Assembly: GCA_050953805.1 (NCBI GenBank)
Contig: JBMNNE010000002.1
Coordinates: forward strand, 822,614-886,613
Source: DUQW01 sp050953805
GTDB taxonomy: Bacteria > Bacillota_I > Bacilli_A > Acholeplasmatales > Acholeplasmataceae
Length of the DNA stretch: 64,000 nucleotides
Direction of reading: 5' to 3'
Shown: piece after piece, positions 17,036-24,855 of the stretch
Layout: every line of letters starts with the position of its first letter
Position numbering within the stretch: position 1 is the stretch's first letter
Position numbers and translations under genes: made by a program
Notes under the pieces: generated by a model
Told to the model about the DNA's origin: nothing
The model's input: only the letters and a program-made list of their open reading frames with translations
Database searches by the model: none

Positions 17036-18439
17036 TTGGTTCCGTTGACCGATGTAGACCCGAGTATGTTAATTACTACATTAACAAAATTTTTTAGTCC
17101 AGAAACTTTAACTATCGATATTATTTTAATAGTAGTTATTGTTATTTGTATCATGTTTTCAGCTTTCTTTTCTGCTACTGAAACCGCTATGTCTAGTTCT
17201 AGCTTATTAAGGTTACATACCTTAGCTGATGATAAGGTTAAGGGTGCAAGAAAAGCGATTGCTTTGGCTGAGGATTTCGATAAAACTGTTACTGCAATCC
17301 TAATTGGTAACAACTTAGTCAATATTGGTGCTTCCACTATTTCCGGAATGATATTTGCTAGAGTCGTAGAAAATGCTTCTGTTGCTGGGATTGTTTCAAC
17401 TGTCGTTATGACATTTTTGATTCTGACTTTTGGCGAAATCATGCCTAAGACTTTTGCTAAAGAGAAAAGCGAAAGATTGTTTGTAAAACTGGCACCTACA
17501 ATGTGGATGATAAGTAAAATATTTACTCCATTTACTTATTTATTTATTGGGATAAAAAAGTTATTCTCGATTAGAAAAAAGGATGCACCAACTGAGGCGA
17601 CTGTTACTGGTGAAGAATTAGAAAAACTAGTTGATGTTATGGAAGATGAAGGAGTTATTGATGAAGAACATGCTGATTTAATTCAAAGTGCACTTCTTCT
17701 TGACAAAATAACAGTTTATGACATTATGACTCCAAGAATTGATATTGTTGCAGTAGATATTAATGCTACTTGTGCTGAGGTAATTCATACTTTTGAAGAA
17801 TTCCAATATTCTAGAATTCCAGTTTATGAAAATGATAAAGACAACATTATCGGTGTATTATCTGAAAAAGACTTTTTAATTGAAGTCATTAGACATAAAG
17901 AAAATTGTGACGCTATTGATCTTAGAACATTAATTTCAGAACCGTATTTTGTCAATAAATCAACAAAAGTTGATGATTTAATTACTAATCTTCAATCAAT
18001 TAAAAAACATTTTGCTATTGTGATTGATGAATACGGTGGAACAAGTGGAATCGTTACTATGGAAGATGCACTTGAGGAATTAGTTGGTGAAATTTATGAT
18101 GAATATGATGAGGAAGATGGAGAACTATTAACTGAAGTAGCGCCAAATCATTACAAAGTAAGTCCAGAAATGCCACTTATAGAATTGTTTGAAGAACTCA
18201 ATTTAGGAAATGCTCCAGAGAGTAAGCACCCATTGGTTGGTGGTTATTTATATCACGAATTAGAGGAACTTCCTAAAACTGGACAAGTAGTCGAATTAAC
18301 TCAAGTTAAAGAAGAGTTTAGTGGTGATAAAGGAACTAAAACCGTTTATAAACTAACATTTATCTTGGAGAAAGTTCAAAATCGCAGAATTCAATTATTA
18401 GATTTAAAAATAACAATCGAATCCGAAGAAAGTATATAA
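17036..18439 (+). CDS. corC: HlyC/CorC (CNNM-like) membrane protein with CBS pair
   Basis: A 467-residue protein of the hemolysin C/CorC class, thought to act in magnesium or other cation efflux. Order: a DUF21/CNNM membrane domain (about 20-190, with SAFFSATETAMSS and TFGEIMPKTFAKE), two CBS domains (about 210-330; MTPRIDIVAVD and IDEYGGTSGIVTMEDALEE), and a C-terminal CorC_HlyC domain. A GTG at 17027 touches the AAGGAG ribosome site, so the TTG at 17036 (10 nt away) is more likely the start; the next ATG (17066) is an alternative. Monocistronic, ending in a bidirectional hairpin. Confidence 0.85.
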   Translation: MVPLTDVDPSMLITTLTKFFSPETLTIDIILIVVIVICIMFSAFFSATETAMSSSSLLRLHTLADDKVKGARKAIALAEDFDKTVTAILIGNNLVNIGASTISGMIFARVVENASVAGIVSTVVMTFLILTFGEIMPKTFAKEKSERLFVKLAPTMWMISKIFTPFTYLFIGIKKLFSIRKKDAPTEATVTGEELEKLVDVMEDEGVIDEEHADLIQSALLLDKITVYDIMTPRIDIVAVDINATCAEVIHTFEEFQYSRIPVYENDKDNIIGVLSEKDFLIEVIRHKENCDAIDLRTLISEPYFVNKSTKVDDLITNLQSIKKHFAIVIDEYGGTSGIVTMEDALEELVGEIYDEYDEEDGELLTEVAPNHYKVSPEMPLIELFEELNLGNAPESKHPLVGGYLYHELEELPKTGQVVELTQVKEEFSGDKGTKTVYKLTFILEKVQNRRIQLLDLKITIESEESI

Positions 18440-18443
18440 AATT

Positions 18444-18474
18444 AAAATGGTGTAGAGATCGTCTACACCATTTT
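18444..18474. terminator. Bidirectional terminator between corC and the 18491-19153 gene
   Basis: A perfect 13-bp stem, AAAATGGTGTAGA with its complement around a 5-nt loop. T-rich sequence follows it on the plus strand, and the genes converge. Confidence 0.85.
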
Positions 18475-18490
18475 TATTTTTGAATTTATA

Positions 18491-19153
18491 TTATTCTTCG
18501 ATATTTTGAAATACAATTGAGTTAATAATTAACTTCTTTCTAATAGCATCCATATACAAAATTGTACCACCTAAAATTGCTCCCAATGTATCGACAATTA
18601 GATCAATCATTGTATCAAGTAAAGCTGCTTGGCCACTAAAAGCTTCTCCCGTTCTAACATTTTCGAATCGCTGCATGTTACTTCCTGGAATTATTAAATC
18701 AGCTAAGAATTCAAATATTTCCCATAAAGTACCAAGCGACATCGAAGCCAGGACCGAAATTAAAATAATAGCTAAAACATGTTTATCTGGATCCTCAACA
18801 AAGTAATGAATTACTACGAATAAACCAAATACGATAATAGTTCCATTCATAAAATGGATAAAAGTATCAAAATAATTCAATCGTACATAAAACATTAAAA
18901 CATAACCGCCACCCATTGAAAGTAGGGTCGATATTAAAATAATTAGATATAGTGTATTAGTGATCAGTATTTTTTTCTTTGCTAAAAATGATGGAAGAAA
19001 TGTTACTAAGAAGATAACAATGCTAGAAAAAATAACCGGAAATGTGCTTCCAAGTATTTGCCCTTCGTCTTTTCCATAAAATACAAAAAGTATGATGGAA
19101 CTAATGACTGATAAAACTGAGAGTACTCGTACAATGTAATTAACTATTTTCAA
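18491..19153 (-). CDS. Polytopic membrane protein resembling the DUF2238/YjdF group
   Basis: A 220-residue protein with about seven hydrophobic segments. Polar residues sit inside the helices in a pattern I associate with DUF2238/YjdF: DTFIHFMNG (about 95), GTLWEIFEF (about 140) and DTMIDLIVDTLGA (about 180). The buried His, Glu and Asp suggest a catalytic or ion site in the membrane, but no function is known. A single gene convergent with corC. Assignment is from pattern only. Confidence 0.55.
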   Translation of the reverse strand: MKIVNYIVRVLSVLSVISSIILFVFYGKDEGQILGSTFPVIFSSIVIFLVTFLPSFLAKKKILITNTLYLIILISTLLSMGGGYVLMFYVRLNYFDTFIHFMNGTIIVFGLFVVIHYFVEDPDKHVLAIILISVLASMSLGTLWEIFEFLADLIIPGSNMQRFENVRTGEAFSGQAALLDTMIDLIVDTLGAILGGTILYMDAIRKKLIINSIVFQNIEE

Positions 19154-19297
19154 AATATCACACCTTTTAATTTATTATATCATTTTTTTTGAAAGTCTTC
19201 CCTTTTCTTATGAATTAAATAGTTTTTACTATGTAAAATAGTTAGTCTGAACTATATTTTTAAACATATAACATAATAGATTAAAGAAAAATATAGT

Positions 19298-19507
19298 TTA
19301 TTCAGATTGATCGCTGTCTTCTTTTTTCTCTTTTCTCTCACTATATCCGAGTAAATTTTCAACTGTAAATAAAATGATAGATACCGCTAAGAAAATGCCA
19401 GATAATGGGTTACATTGATCTTTTATTAGAGCCTGCATGTAAAAGACTATACTAATAACACCAAATAAAATTCCGGCATATGAAATTATTTGTTTTGCTA
19501 GTTTCAT
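19298..19507 (-). CDS. Small two-helix membrane protein, unknown
   Basis: A 69-residue protein with two hydrophobic segments (about 8-27 and 34-52) and an acidic/lysine-rich tail ending in DSDQSE. An AAGGAAAAAG ribosome site is present. No family recognised; coding status rests on the ribosome site and the membrane-protein-like composition. Confidence 0.5.
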   Translation of the reverse strand: MKLAKQIISYAGILFGVISIVFYMQALIKDQCNPLSGIFLAVSIILFTVENLLGYSERKEKKEDSDQSE

Positions 19508-19590
19508 TTGCTTTTTCCTTTCTAAAAAGATTATTACTTTTAGTATAACATCTTAGAAAGATAATCAATTAATATTCTCATCTATATATA

Positions 19591-19614
19591 AAAAAAGATG
19601 CAACCATCTTTTTT
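19591..19614 (-). terminator. Terminator of the thioesterase/hydrolase unit
   Basis: A 10-bp stem AAAAAAGATG / CATCTTTTTT with loop CAAC. The minus strand has a T-run within and after the stem. Confidence 0.75.
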
Positions 19615-19615
19615 A

Positions 19616-20704
19616 TTATTGAAAAATAAATGTTTTAATTTGTTTTAAAATCTCTTCATTGTTTAACAGCTCATTATGACCTAAACCGTCAGCTATTATC
19701 GATTCCGCATGATCAATATTTTCTAAAACTTTTTTTGAGAATTTAGGACGAATCATCATATCATCATTTGAATAAATGATTAAAGTATTACATTTGATAT
19801 CTGGTAATAATTTCATTGTATTAAATTCTGAACGCCATAAATACTTAATTGGTCCATAAAAGATAGGTATCTTAGAATTAACAACATCAATCATTGATGA
19901 GTATGGGGCAATTAAAATTAGTTGATCAACATCACGATTAGCCGCAACATATGTTGCAAGACCTGTACCTAAACTAAACCCCATTACGATAATTTTAGTG
20001 TTATTGATTTTGTCTAAACTTACAATATAATCATATGTCAACAGTGACATATGTTTAAGTGATTTTTCACTTGGTTTACCATCACTTAAGCCAAAACCAG
20101 GATAATCAACCATAATAAAATTGGCATATTCAAAATCATCTACTTCTTCTTGAAATCTATAGAAAAAGGTAACTGCTGATGCTTCGGCATTGCCCCCAAA
20201 ATAAATAATTGTAAAAAGATTTTCCTCGCTAATTTTAGCCCATCCACTATAATTTTTATTACCATCGGGAATGTTAATTTTAGTAAATTCTGGTGATTCC
20301 ATTAATGTTCTTTCACCGCTCGAAATATGAGTTGGATAATATAAAAAAGTATCTTGAAAAGTAGCAATAATTCCAATAAAAATTAATATAATGACACCAA
20401 TAATAGTCCCAATCTTCAATCCTTTTTTATTGGCGTAAAAGTTTCTTATTTTTATGGTTACACCAACTAAATCATGATTAGATTGATATCTAACTAATAA
20501 TTTTAATAAAATAATTAATCCAATCAAAATTACAACTAATAAAATGGTATAAACCGGAATCAATAAAAAAGGTCCATAACTTTGACTAATATCGTAACTG
20601 ACATTAGAAGTAATAATTTTATAAGTATAAATTCCAATCGACAAGAAAAAAAGGAATATAATCATTATTTCAAAAACTAAATCTATTCTTTTTTTCATTG
20701 TCAA
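19616..20704 (-). CDS. Membrane-anchored alpha/beta hydrolase
   Basis: A 362-residue protein with three N-terminal hydrophobic segments (about 9-28, 45-66, 97-118), then an alpha/beta-hydrolase domain similar to BAAT/YfhR-like esterases. The oxyanion region is IYFGGNAE, and the nucleophile elbow GFSLG carries the catalytic Ser. The acid is likely in NDDMMIRP and the His in GLGHNEL. It begins directly after the thioesterase stop. A TTG at 20704 has good ribosome-site spacing; the ATG at 20698 is an alternative start. Substrate unknown; a lipid or acyl-ester role is only a guess from its partner. Confidence 0.75.
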   Translation of the reverse strand: MTMKKRIDLVFEIMIIFLFFLSIGIYTYKIITSNVSYDISQSYGPFLLIPVYTILLVVILIGLIILLKLLVRYQSNHDLVGVTIKIRNFYANKKGLKIGTIIGVIILIFIGIIATFQDTFLYYPTHISSGERTLMESPEFTKINIPDGNKNYSGWAKISEENLFTIIYFGGNAEASAVTFFYRFQEEVDDFEYANFIMVDYPGFGLSDGKPSEKSLKHMSLLTYDYIVSLDKINNTKIIVMGFSLGTGLATYVAANRDVDQLILIAPYSSMIDVVNSKIPIFYGPIKYLWRSEFNTMKLLPDIKCNTLIIYSNDDMMIRPKFSKKVLENIDHAESIIADGLGHNELLNNEEILKQIKTFIFQ

Positions 20705-21121
20705 TTATCTTTCCTTTATTAATTCTTTTAATTTTTTATCTAAATCAGGAAAATCTTTTTTTAAGATTAGTGGTCGTTGATTTTTATCTAAGAAAACATG
20801 TTTGGTTTTGCCAATTAATATTAAAGCATCAGTCTTCAAATTAGTCATCGTATAGTTAATAACTAATTTGACACCTTTGAATTCATAAACTTCTACTTCA
20901 ATTAAGATACTATCACCAAAAGTAGATGGCGTTTTGTAGTCACATTCAACACTTATAACTGGAGAGATAATTCCATCTTCTTCTAATTTGTCATAGCCAT
21001 AACCAATTTGTTCTAAAAAATGAATTCGCGCTTCTTCCATCCATCTAATATAATTTGAGTGGTGAACAACCCCCATTTTATCAGTTTCATAATAATTAAC
21101 TTTATGTATGTACTTTTCCAT
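20705..21121 (-). CDS. Acyl-CoA thioesterase, hotdog fold (YbgC/FadM type)
   Basis: A 138-residue 4HBT-family thioesterase. The active-site segment YYETDKMGVVHHSNYIRWMEE contains the conserved Asp and the helix that binds the acyl thioester. Length is typical. A GTG at 21130 lies inside the AGGTG ribosome site, and the ATG at 21121, 7 nt beyond, is taken as the start. It forms a two-gene unit with the membrane hydrolase, and divergent fabK-fabZ lie beyond 200 nt of upstream DNA, so a lipid-related role is plausible. Confidence 0.85.
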   Translation of the reverse strand: MEKYIHKVNYYETDKMGVVHHSNYIRWMEEARIHFLEQIGYGYDKLEEDGIISPVISVECDYKTPSTFGDSILIEVEVYEFKGVKLVINYTMTNLKTDALILIGKTKHVFLDKNQRPLILKKDFPDLDKKLKELIKER

Positions 21122-21328
21122 ATCTTTCACCTATTATTAATTATATCACTTAAATTATATCTTACAGTTTAAGTTACTAAAAACTTGTTAGTTATGTAAA
21201 TGATAAAATATGTGAGAAATTGGTGCAAATCTCTTTAATAAGATGTTATTTTATGATGTATGTTAAAATTATTTATATAAGTATATAAATTTTTATGGAA
21301 AAAACATAAGAGAATAGGATGATAAAAC

Positions 21329-22258
21329 ATGAAAAGTATTACTAAATTACTCGATATTAAATATCCAGTTATTCAAGGAGCTATGGCTAACATTTCACTC
21401 CATCAATTAGTTGCAGCAGTATCAAATGCTGGCGGTTTAGGAGTTTTAGCGACAGGAATGAATGACCCAGTATGGGTCCGAGGTGAAATTAGAAAAATCA
21501 AAGAATTAACTGATAAACCATTTGGTGTTAATGTTTTATTGTTAAGCCCAACTGCTAAAGATGTAGCTAGAATTGTAATTGAAGAGGGTGTTAAAATCGT
21601 TACTACTGGTGGAGGTAACCCATTGCCATACATGGAGGCTTGGAAACAAGCGGGAATTAAGGTAATCCCAGTAGTTCCTAGTGTTGCATTAGCAGTTAGA
21701 ATGGAACGATATGGCGCTGATGCGGTAATAGCTGAGGGACGAGAAGCAGGAGGACATATTGGACCATCATCAACATTTCCGTTAATCCCACAAGTTGCAA
21801 GAGCCGTTAAAATTCCAGTAATTGCTGCTGGTGGAATAGGTAACTATCAAGGAGTTGCAGCCGCCTTTGCCTTGGGTGCTAAAGGGGTTCAAGCAGGAAC
21901 TATTTTCTTAGCTAGCGAAGAATGTCCAATACATGAAAATTATAAAAATTTGATTTTAAAAGCTAAAGATACTTCTACTATTGTTACTAGTAGTGGTTTA
22001 GCCGATGTTAGAGTTATTAAAAACCAATTAGCAACTTCTTATAATACTTTAGTTAAAGATGGAGCATCCCTTGAGGAATTAGAAAAACTAACGATTGGTT
22101 CTTTGAAAAAAGCAATAATTGATGGTAATTTGGATGAAGGATCATTTATGGCCGGTGAAATATCAGGATTGATTGATGAAATAAAACCTGTTAGAAAAAT
22201 TATTGAAGATTTAGTTCTTCCTGTAAATGATTATTTAAAAACATTAAAAATAGAGTAA
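21329..22258 (+). CDS. fabK: Enoyl-ACP reductase II (FabK)
   Basis: A 309-residue FMN enzyme of the NPD/FabK family, which reduces enoyl-ACP in the last step of fatty-acid elongation. Seen are the N-terminal YPVIQGAMANIS, the flavin loop VTTGGGNP, the conserved AGGHIG with the active-site His, and AAGGIGNYQGVAAAFALGA. Length and motifs agree with FabK rather than nitronate monooxygenase, and the following fabZ (16 nt away) supports this. AGGATG serves as the ribosome site. Confidence 0.9.
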   Translation: MKSITKLLDIKYPVIQGAMANISLHQLVAAVSNAGGLGVLATGMNDPVWVRGEIRKIKELTDKPFGVNVLLLSPTAKDVARIVIEEGVKIVTTGGGNPLPYMEAWKQAGIKVIPVVPSVALAVRMERYGADAVIAEGREAGGHIGPSSTFPLIPQVARAVKIPVIAAGGIGNYQGVAAAFALGAKGVQAGTIFLASEECPIHENYKNLILKAKDTSTIVTSSGLADVRVIKNQLATSYNTLVKDGASLEELEKLTIGSLKKAIIDGNLDEGSFMAGEISGLIDEIKPVRKIIEDLVLPVNDYLKTLKIE

Positions 22259-22274
22259 AAAAGGGGTGTACATC

Positions 22275-22697
22275 ATGTTAAATCAAGAAGATATAAAAAA
22301 AATAATTCCGCATCGCTATCCATTTTTATTTATTGATGGAATTACAGAAATCGAACCTCTTAAAAGAGTTGTTGGTTTTAAAAAGGTACGAGAGGACGAA
22401 TATTATTTTAAAGGGCATTTTCCCGAAGAACCAGTTATGCCTGGCGTCTTAATTTTAGAAGCTATTTCTCAAGTTGGTGCTGCAGCACTATTAGTTGATG
22501 AGACATATAAAGGAAAATTAATTTTATTTGCAGGAGCCGACAATGTTAAATTTAGGAGGAAAGTTGTACCTGGAGATACTTTAAAACTAGAGTGTGATGT
22601 TCTAACCTTAAAGAGACGTTTTGGATCAGCTCAAGGAAGAGCCTATGTAGATGATCAATTAGCGTGTGAAGCAGTTATTAAATTTATTATTTCATAA
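22275..22697 (+). CDS. fabZ: 3-hydroxyacyl-ACP dehydratase (FabZ)
   Basis: A 140-residue hotdog-fold dehydratase that forms enoyl-ACP for FabK. The catalytic motif is PHRYPFLFIDG with its His, and GHFPEEPVMPGVL carries the catalytic Glu. The AAGGGGTG ribosome site contains a false GTG start at 22266; the ATG at 22275 is used. Co-transcribed with fabK and closed by a bidirectional hairpin. Confidence 0.93.
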   Translation: MLNQEDIKKIIPHRYPFLFIDGITEIEPLKRVVGFKKVREDEYYFKGHFPEEPVMPGVLILEAISQVGAAALLVDETYKGKLILFAGADNVKFRRKVVPGDTLKLECDVLTLKRRFGSAQGRAYVDDQLACEAVIKFIIS

Positions 22698-22708
22698 TAT
22701 TTACAAAA

Positions 22709-22733
22709 AAAAGTCTATCGCTGATAGACTTTT
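22709..22733. terminator. Bidirectional terminator after fabZ
   Basis: An 11-bp perfect stem AAAAGTCTATC / GATAGACTTTT with loop GCT, between convergent genes. Confidence 0.85.
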
Positions 22734-22737
22734 ATTT

Positions 22738-23295
22738 TTACTTTTCTACATTTCCTTTGACTTCATGTGGTGAATGAAGATCAATCAATTCTTTAATTGT
22801 TTTGTAATTATCATAAACATTATAGATGTTAGCAAAAACAAATCTTGGAACTTGTCCGGTAGTCACAGGAGTACTTACTGTTCCAAATGTAATAGTACCC
22901 GTTCCCTTATTTAATATTTTATCAACAACAGATACATTTACAGAAACATATTGGACGGCCTCAATAGGAATACTTGAAAAATCAATTCCTAGTAATCCTT
23001 TTTGAATGATAAATCTTTTATTAGTGATAGTATAAAATTTATTTCGGTAAGCTAATAGCTGGATTAGAACGGTTACGAAAATCATCAAGACAACTAATAC
23101 AACTATTCCGATAATAATTAATGGGATCAATCCTATTTCACTCCAAACAATAGCTATCATAAACGGCACCAAAAAAATACCAATTAAAAGTGGTGCTAAT
23201 AACGAACTAAGTATTTCCTTAGTAAAGTCAGGTTTATAGGTATAAAGTACTTCTTCATCTTTCATCAAAATTTTTACAGTTTGGTTTCTATCCAT
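22738..23295 (-). CDS. Membrane protein with bacterial PH domain (bPH2, YdbS-like)
   Basis: A 185-residue protein with two adjacent hydrophobic segments (about 28-50 and 56-80), followed by a bPH2 domain. This domain is recognised from YTITNKRFIIQKGLLG, the IPIEAVQYVSV strand and the GTGTITFGTV strand. Such proteins are common small membrane components of Bacillota with no settled role. An AGGAGG ribosome site precedes the ATG. Single gene. Confidence 0.75.
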   Translation of the reverse strand: MDRNQTVKILMKDEEVLYTYKPDFTKEILSSLLAPLLIGIFLVPFMIAIVWSEIGLIPLIIIGIVVLVVLMIFVTVLIQLLAYRNKFYTITNKRFIIQKGLLGIDFSSIPIEAVQYVSVNVSVVDKILNKGTGTITFGTVSTPVTTGQVPRFVFANIYNVYDNYKTIKELIDLHSPHEVKGNVEK

Positions 23296-23424
23296 ATTTT
23301 AAGCCTCCTTTATTACACTTATATTTTATCATATTATGAATGTTGAAACATGATTAACATGATAATAATGTAATTGTTTACAACATTTTTACATACTTAA
23401 ACAAATTATTAATAAAAGTTAAAA

Positions 23425-23444
23425 AAAAGACCTTGTGGTCTTTT
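23425..23444 (-). terminator. Terminator of the third degV gene
   Basis: Stem AAAAGACC / GGTCTTTT with loop TTGT. On the minus strand a run of T follows. Confidence 0.8.
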
Positions 23445-23457
23445 AAATATAAATGTT

Positions 23458-24336
23458 TTATCTGCTTTTAGCAGTGAAGAATGCCGCTAAAGTTCCAGGA
23501 CCACCATGGGCTCCAATTACAGGTCCAATATTATGCACCAAACTTACTTTAACATTTAATCTTGATTCAAGTTCTTTGACAAATTGTTTGGTTTCTTCTA
23601 AACAATCAGCATGGCCAATAAATATTTTATCGCTATAACTACCATCAAATAATTCGACAACACGTTCAAGCAAAATTTTTAATGATTTCTTTCTTCCAAA
23701 AACTTTATGTCTAGGCTTAAGTTGACCATTATCATCAGCGGAGATAATTGGTTTGATTCTTAATGCAGTTCCAATCCAATAGGATAATCTACCTAATCTA
23801 CCTCCGGCTTTTAAATGAGCTAAATCATCGTGAGTGAAAATATGCATAACATGATATTTAAACTCGTTTAAGTGTTTTTCAATTTCAAAAATTGTTTTTC
23901 CTTCTTTTTTGAGTCTGATTGCCTCTTCAATAACTAATCCAATCGCTAATGATCCTGAAAGTGAATCAACTAATATGATATTTCTATCGGGAAATTCAGT
24001 CAATAATTCATTTTTAGCGATATTAGCACTATTAAAGGTCCCAGATAATCCTGATGAAAGTAAAATCGCTAATACATCTTTTCCTTCCTTTAATATTTTT
24101 TTAAATGCTTCATAAAATTCTTCTGAATTAACTTGAGCCGTTTTGGCGGTTTCACCATTTCTTAGTCTCTCATAAAATTGTTTTATCGGCATAGATTTAT
24201 AATCTAATACATTTTTGTATTCGATGCCCTCCATATAAAATTTTAATGGTAAAACAACTAATTTGTTTTTTTCTGCATACTCATGTGGCATATCACATGA
24301 GGAGTCAATTACAATTACAAAATCTCTATTTTCCAT
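23458..24336 (-). CDS. DegV family fatty-acid-binding protein (third copy, divergent)
   Basis: A 292-residue DegV/FakB-type protein. It has VIDSSCDMPHEY at the N-terminus, the KTAQVNSEEF segment in place of TSQPP, LLSSGLSGTFNS, KAGGRLGRLS and the C-terminal GPVIGAHGGPGTLAAF. It is clearly more distant from the tandem pair at 3855-5574 than those are from each other. That suggests an older duplication and perhaps a different fatty acid. GGAGG ribosome site; monocistronic. Confidence 0.9.
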   Translation of the reverse strand: MENRDFVIVIDSSCDMPHEYAEKNKLVVLPLKFYMEGIEYKNVLDYKSMPIKQFYERLRNGETAKTAQVNSEEFYEAFKKILKEGKDVLAILLSSGLSGTFNSANIAKNELLTEFPDRNIILVDSLSGSLAIGLVIEEAIRLKKEGKTIFEIEKHLNEFKYHVMHIFTHDDLAHLKAGGRLGRLSYWIGTALRIKPIISADDNGQLKPRHKVFGRKKSLKILLERVVELFDGSYSDKIFIGHADCLEETKQFVKELESRLNVKVSLVHNIGPVIGAHGGPGTLAAFFTAKSR

Positions 24337-24458
24337 AATGCCTCCTTCTTAATTGTAAATATCGTTCACTCTATTATAACATTTATTCAAAAATTTAAAA
24401 ACCAGTAAAATTATTGTTAATTTAAGTTTTTAAAATTAAAATTATATAAACAAATAAA

Positions 24459-24478
24459 AACGGCTTCTTAAAGCCATT
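24459..24478 (-). terminator. Terminator-like hairpin without an assigned gene
   Basis: Stem AACGGCTT / AAGCCATT with loop CTTA. It pairs fully on the minus strand (one U-G), followed by GTTTTTATTTG. It would end a minus-strand transcript coming from the gap. Confidence 0.55.
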
Positions 24479-24717
24479 GTAATGTGATTTGAAATATCAT
24501 TTGAATTACTCTAATATTTAAATATTCTTTGTTTATGAATGCACTTTAAAAAGGAACTATGATACATAATGATTGGAATAAATCTGATTAATATGGTTAA
24601 GAAAATCTTACTTTTAATTTTAACAGAATTTCTATTTTAATTTCTTCTTATAAAACTATTTTATTATTAAATGTTGATTACGATATTTCAATTTCCAAGT
24701 TATAAAAATAAAAATAA

Positions 24718-24734
24718 ATGGCTATCATAGCCAT
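24718..24734 (-). terminator. Terminator of tRNA-Leu
   Basis: Stem ATGGCTA / TAGCCAT with a 3-nt loop, followed on the minus strand by TTTATTTTTATTTTTA. It lies 30 nt downstream of the tRNA 3' end. Confidence 0.75.
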
Positions 24735-24764
24735 ATATTTTGAATGTTATATAAAATTATAATT

Positions 24765-24850
24765 TGGTCCCCGCGACCGGATTTGAACCAGCACGAATCT
24801 CTTCATCAGATTTTGAGTCTAACGTGTCTACCACTTCCACCACGCGGGGA
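24765..24850 (-). tRNA. tRNA-Leu (anticodon CAA)
   Basis: An 86-nt cloverleaf on the minus strand with acceptor TCCCCGC / GCGGGGA, a D-arm with TGGTGGAAGTGGTAGACA, anticodon stem TTAGA / TCTGA and loop CTCAAAA (anticodon CAA). It has a long class II variable arm and T-loop GGTTCAAATCC. The 3' CCA is encoded. It lies 5 nt from the argS stop codon. Confidence 0.95.
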
Positions 24851-24855
24851 TCATT

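Larger units (their letters stand above)
24337..24764. other. 428-nt gene-poor AT-rich region between degV and tRNA-Leu
   Basis: No convincing gene. Two hairpins with minus-strand T-runs lie at 24459-24478 and 24718-24734. The second ends the tRNA; the first has no known gene upstream of it, so a small minus-strand RNA of about 240 nt could lie between them. A 23-codon hydrophobic frame (24569-24640, plus) has a poorly spaced ribosome site. Confidence 0.5.

Noticed and set aside
24569..24640. 23-codon hydrophobic plus-strand frame as a type I toxin
   Set aside because: AAGGA is 13 nt from its ATG, there is no clear promoter, and such frames are expected by chance in AT-rich DNA.
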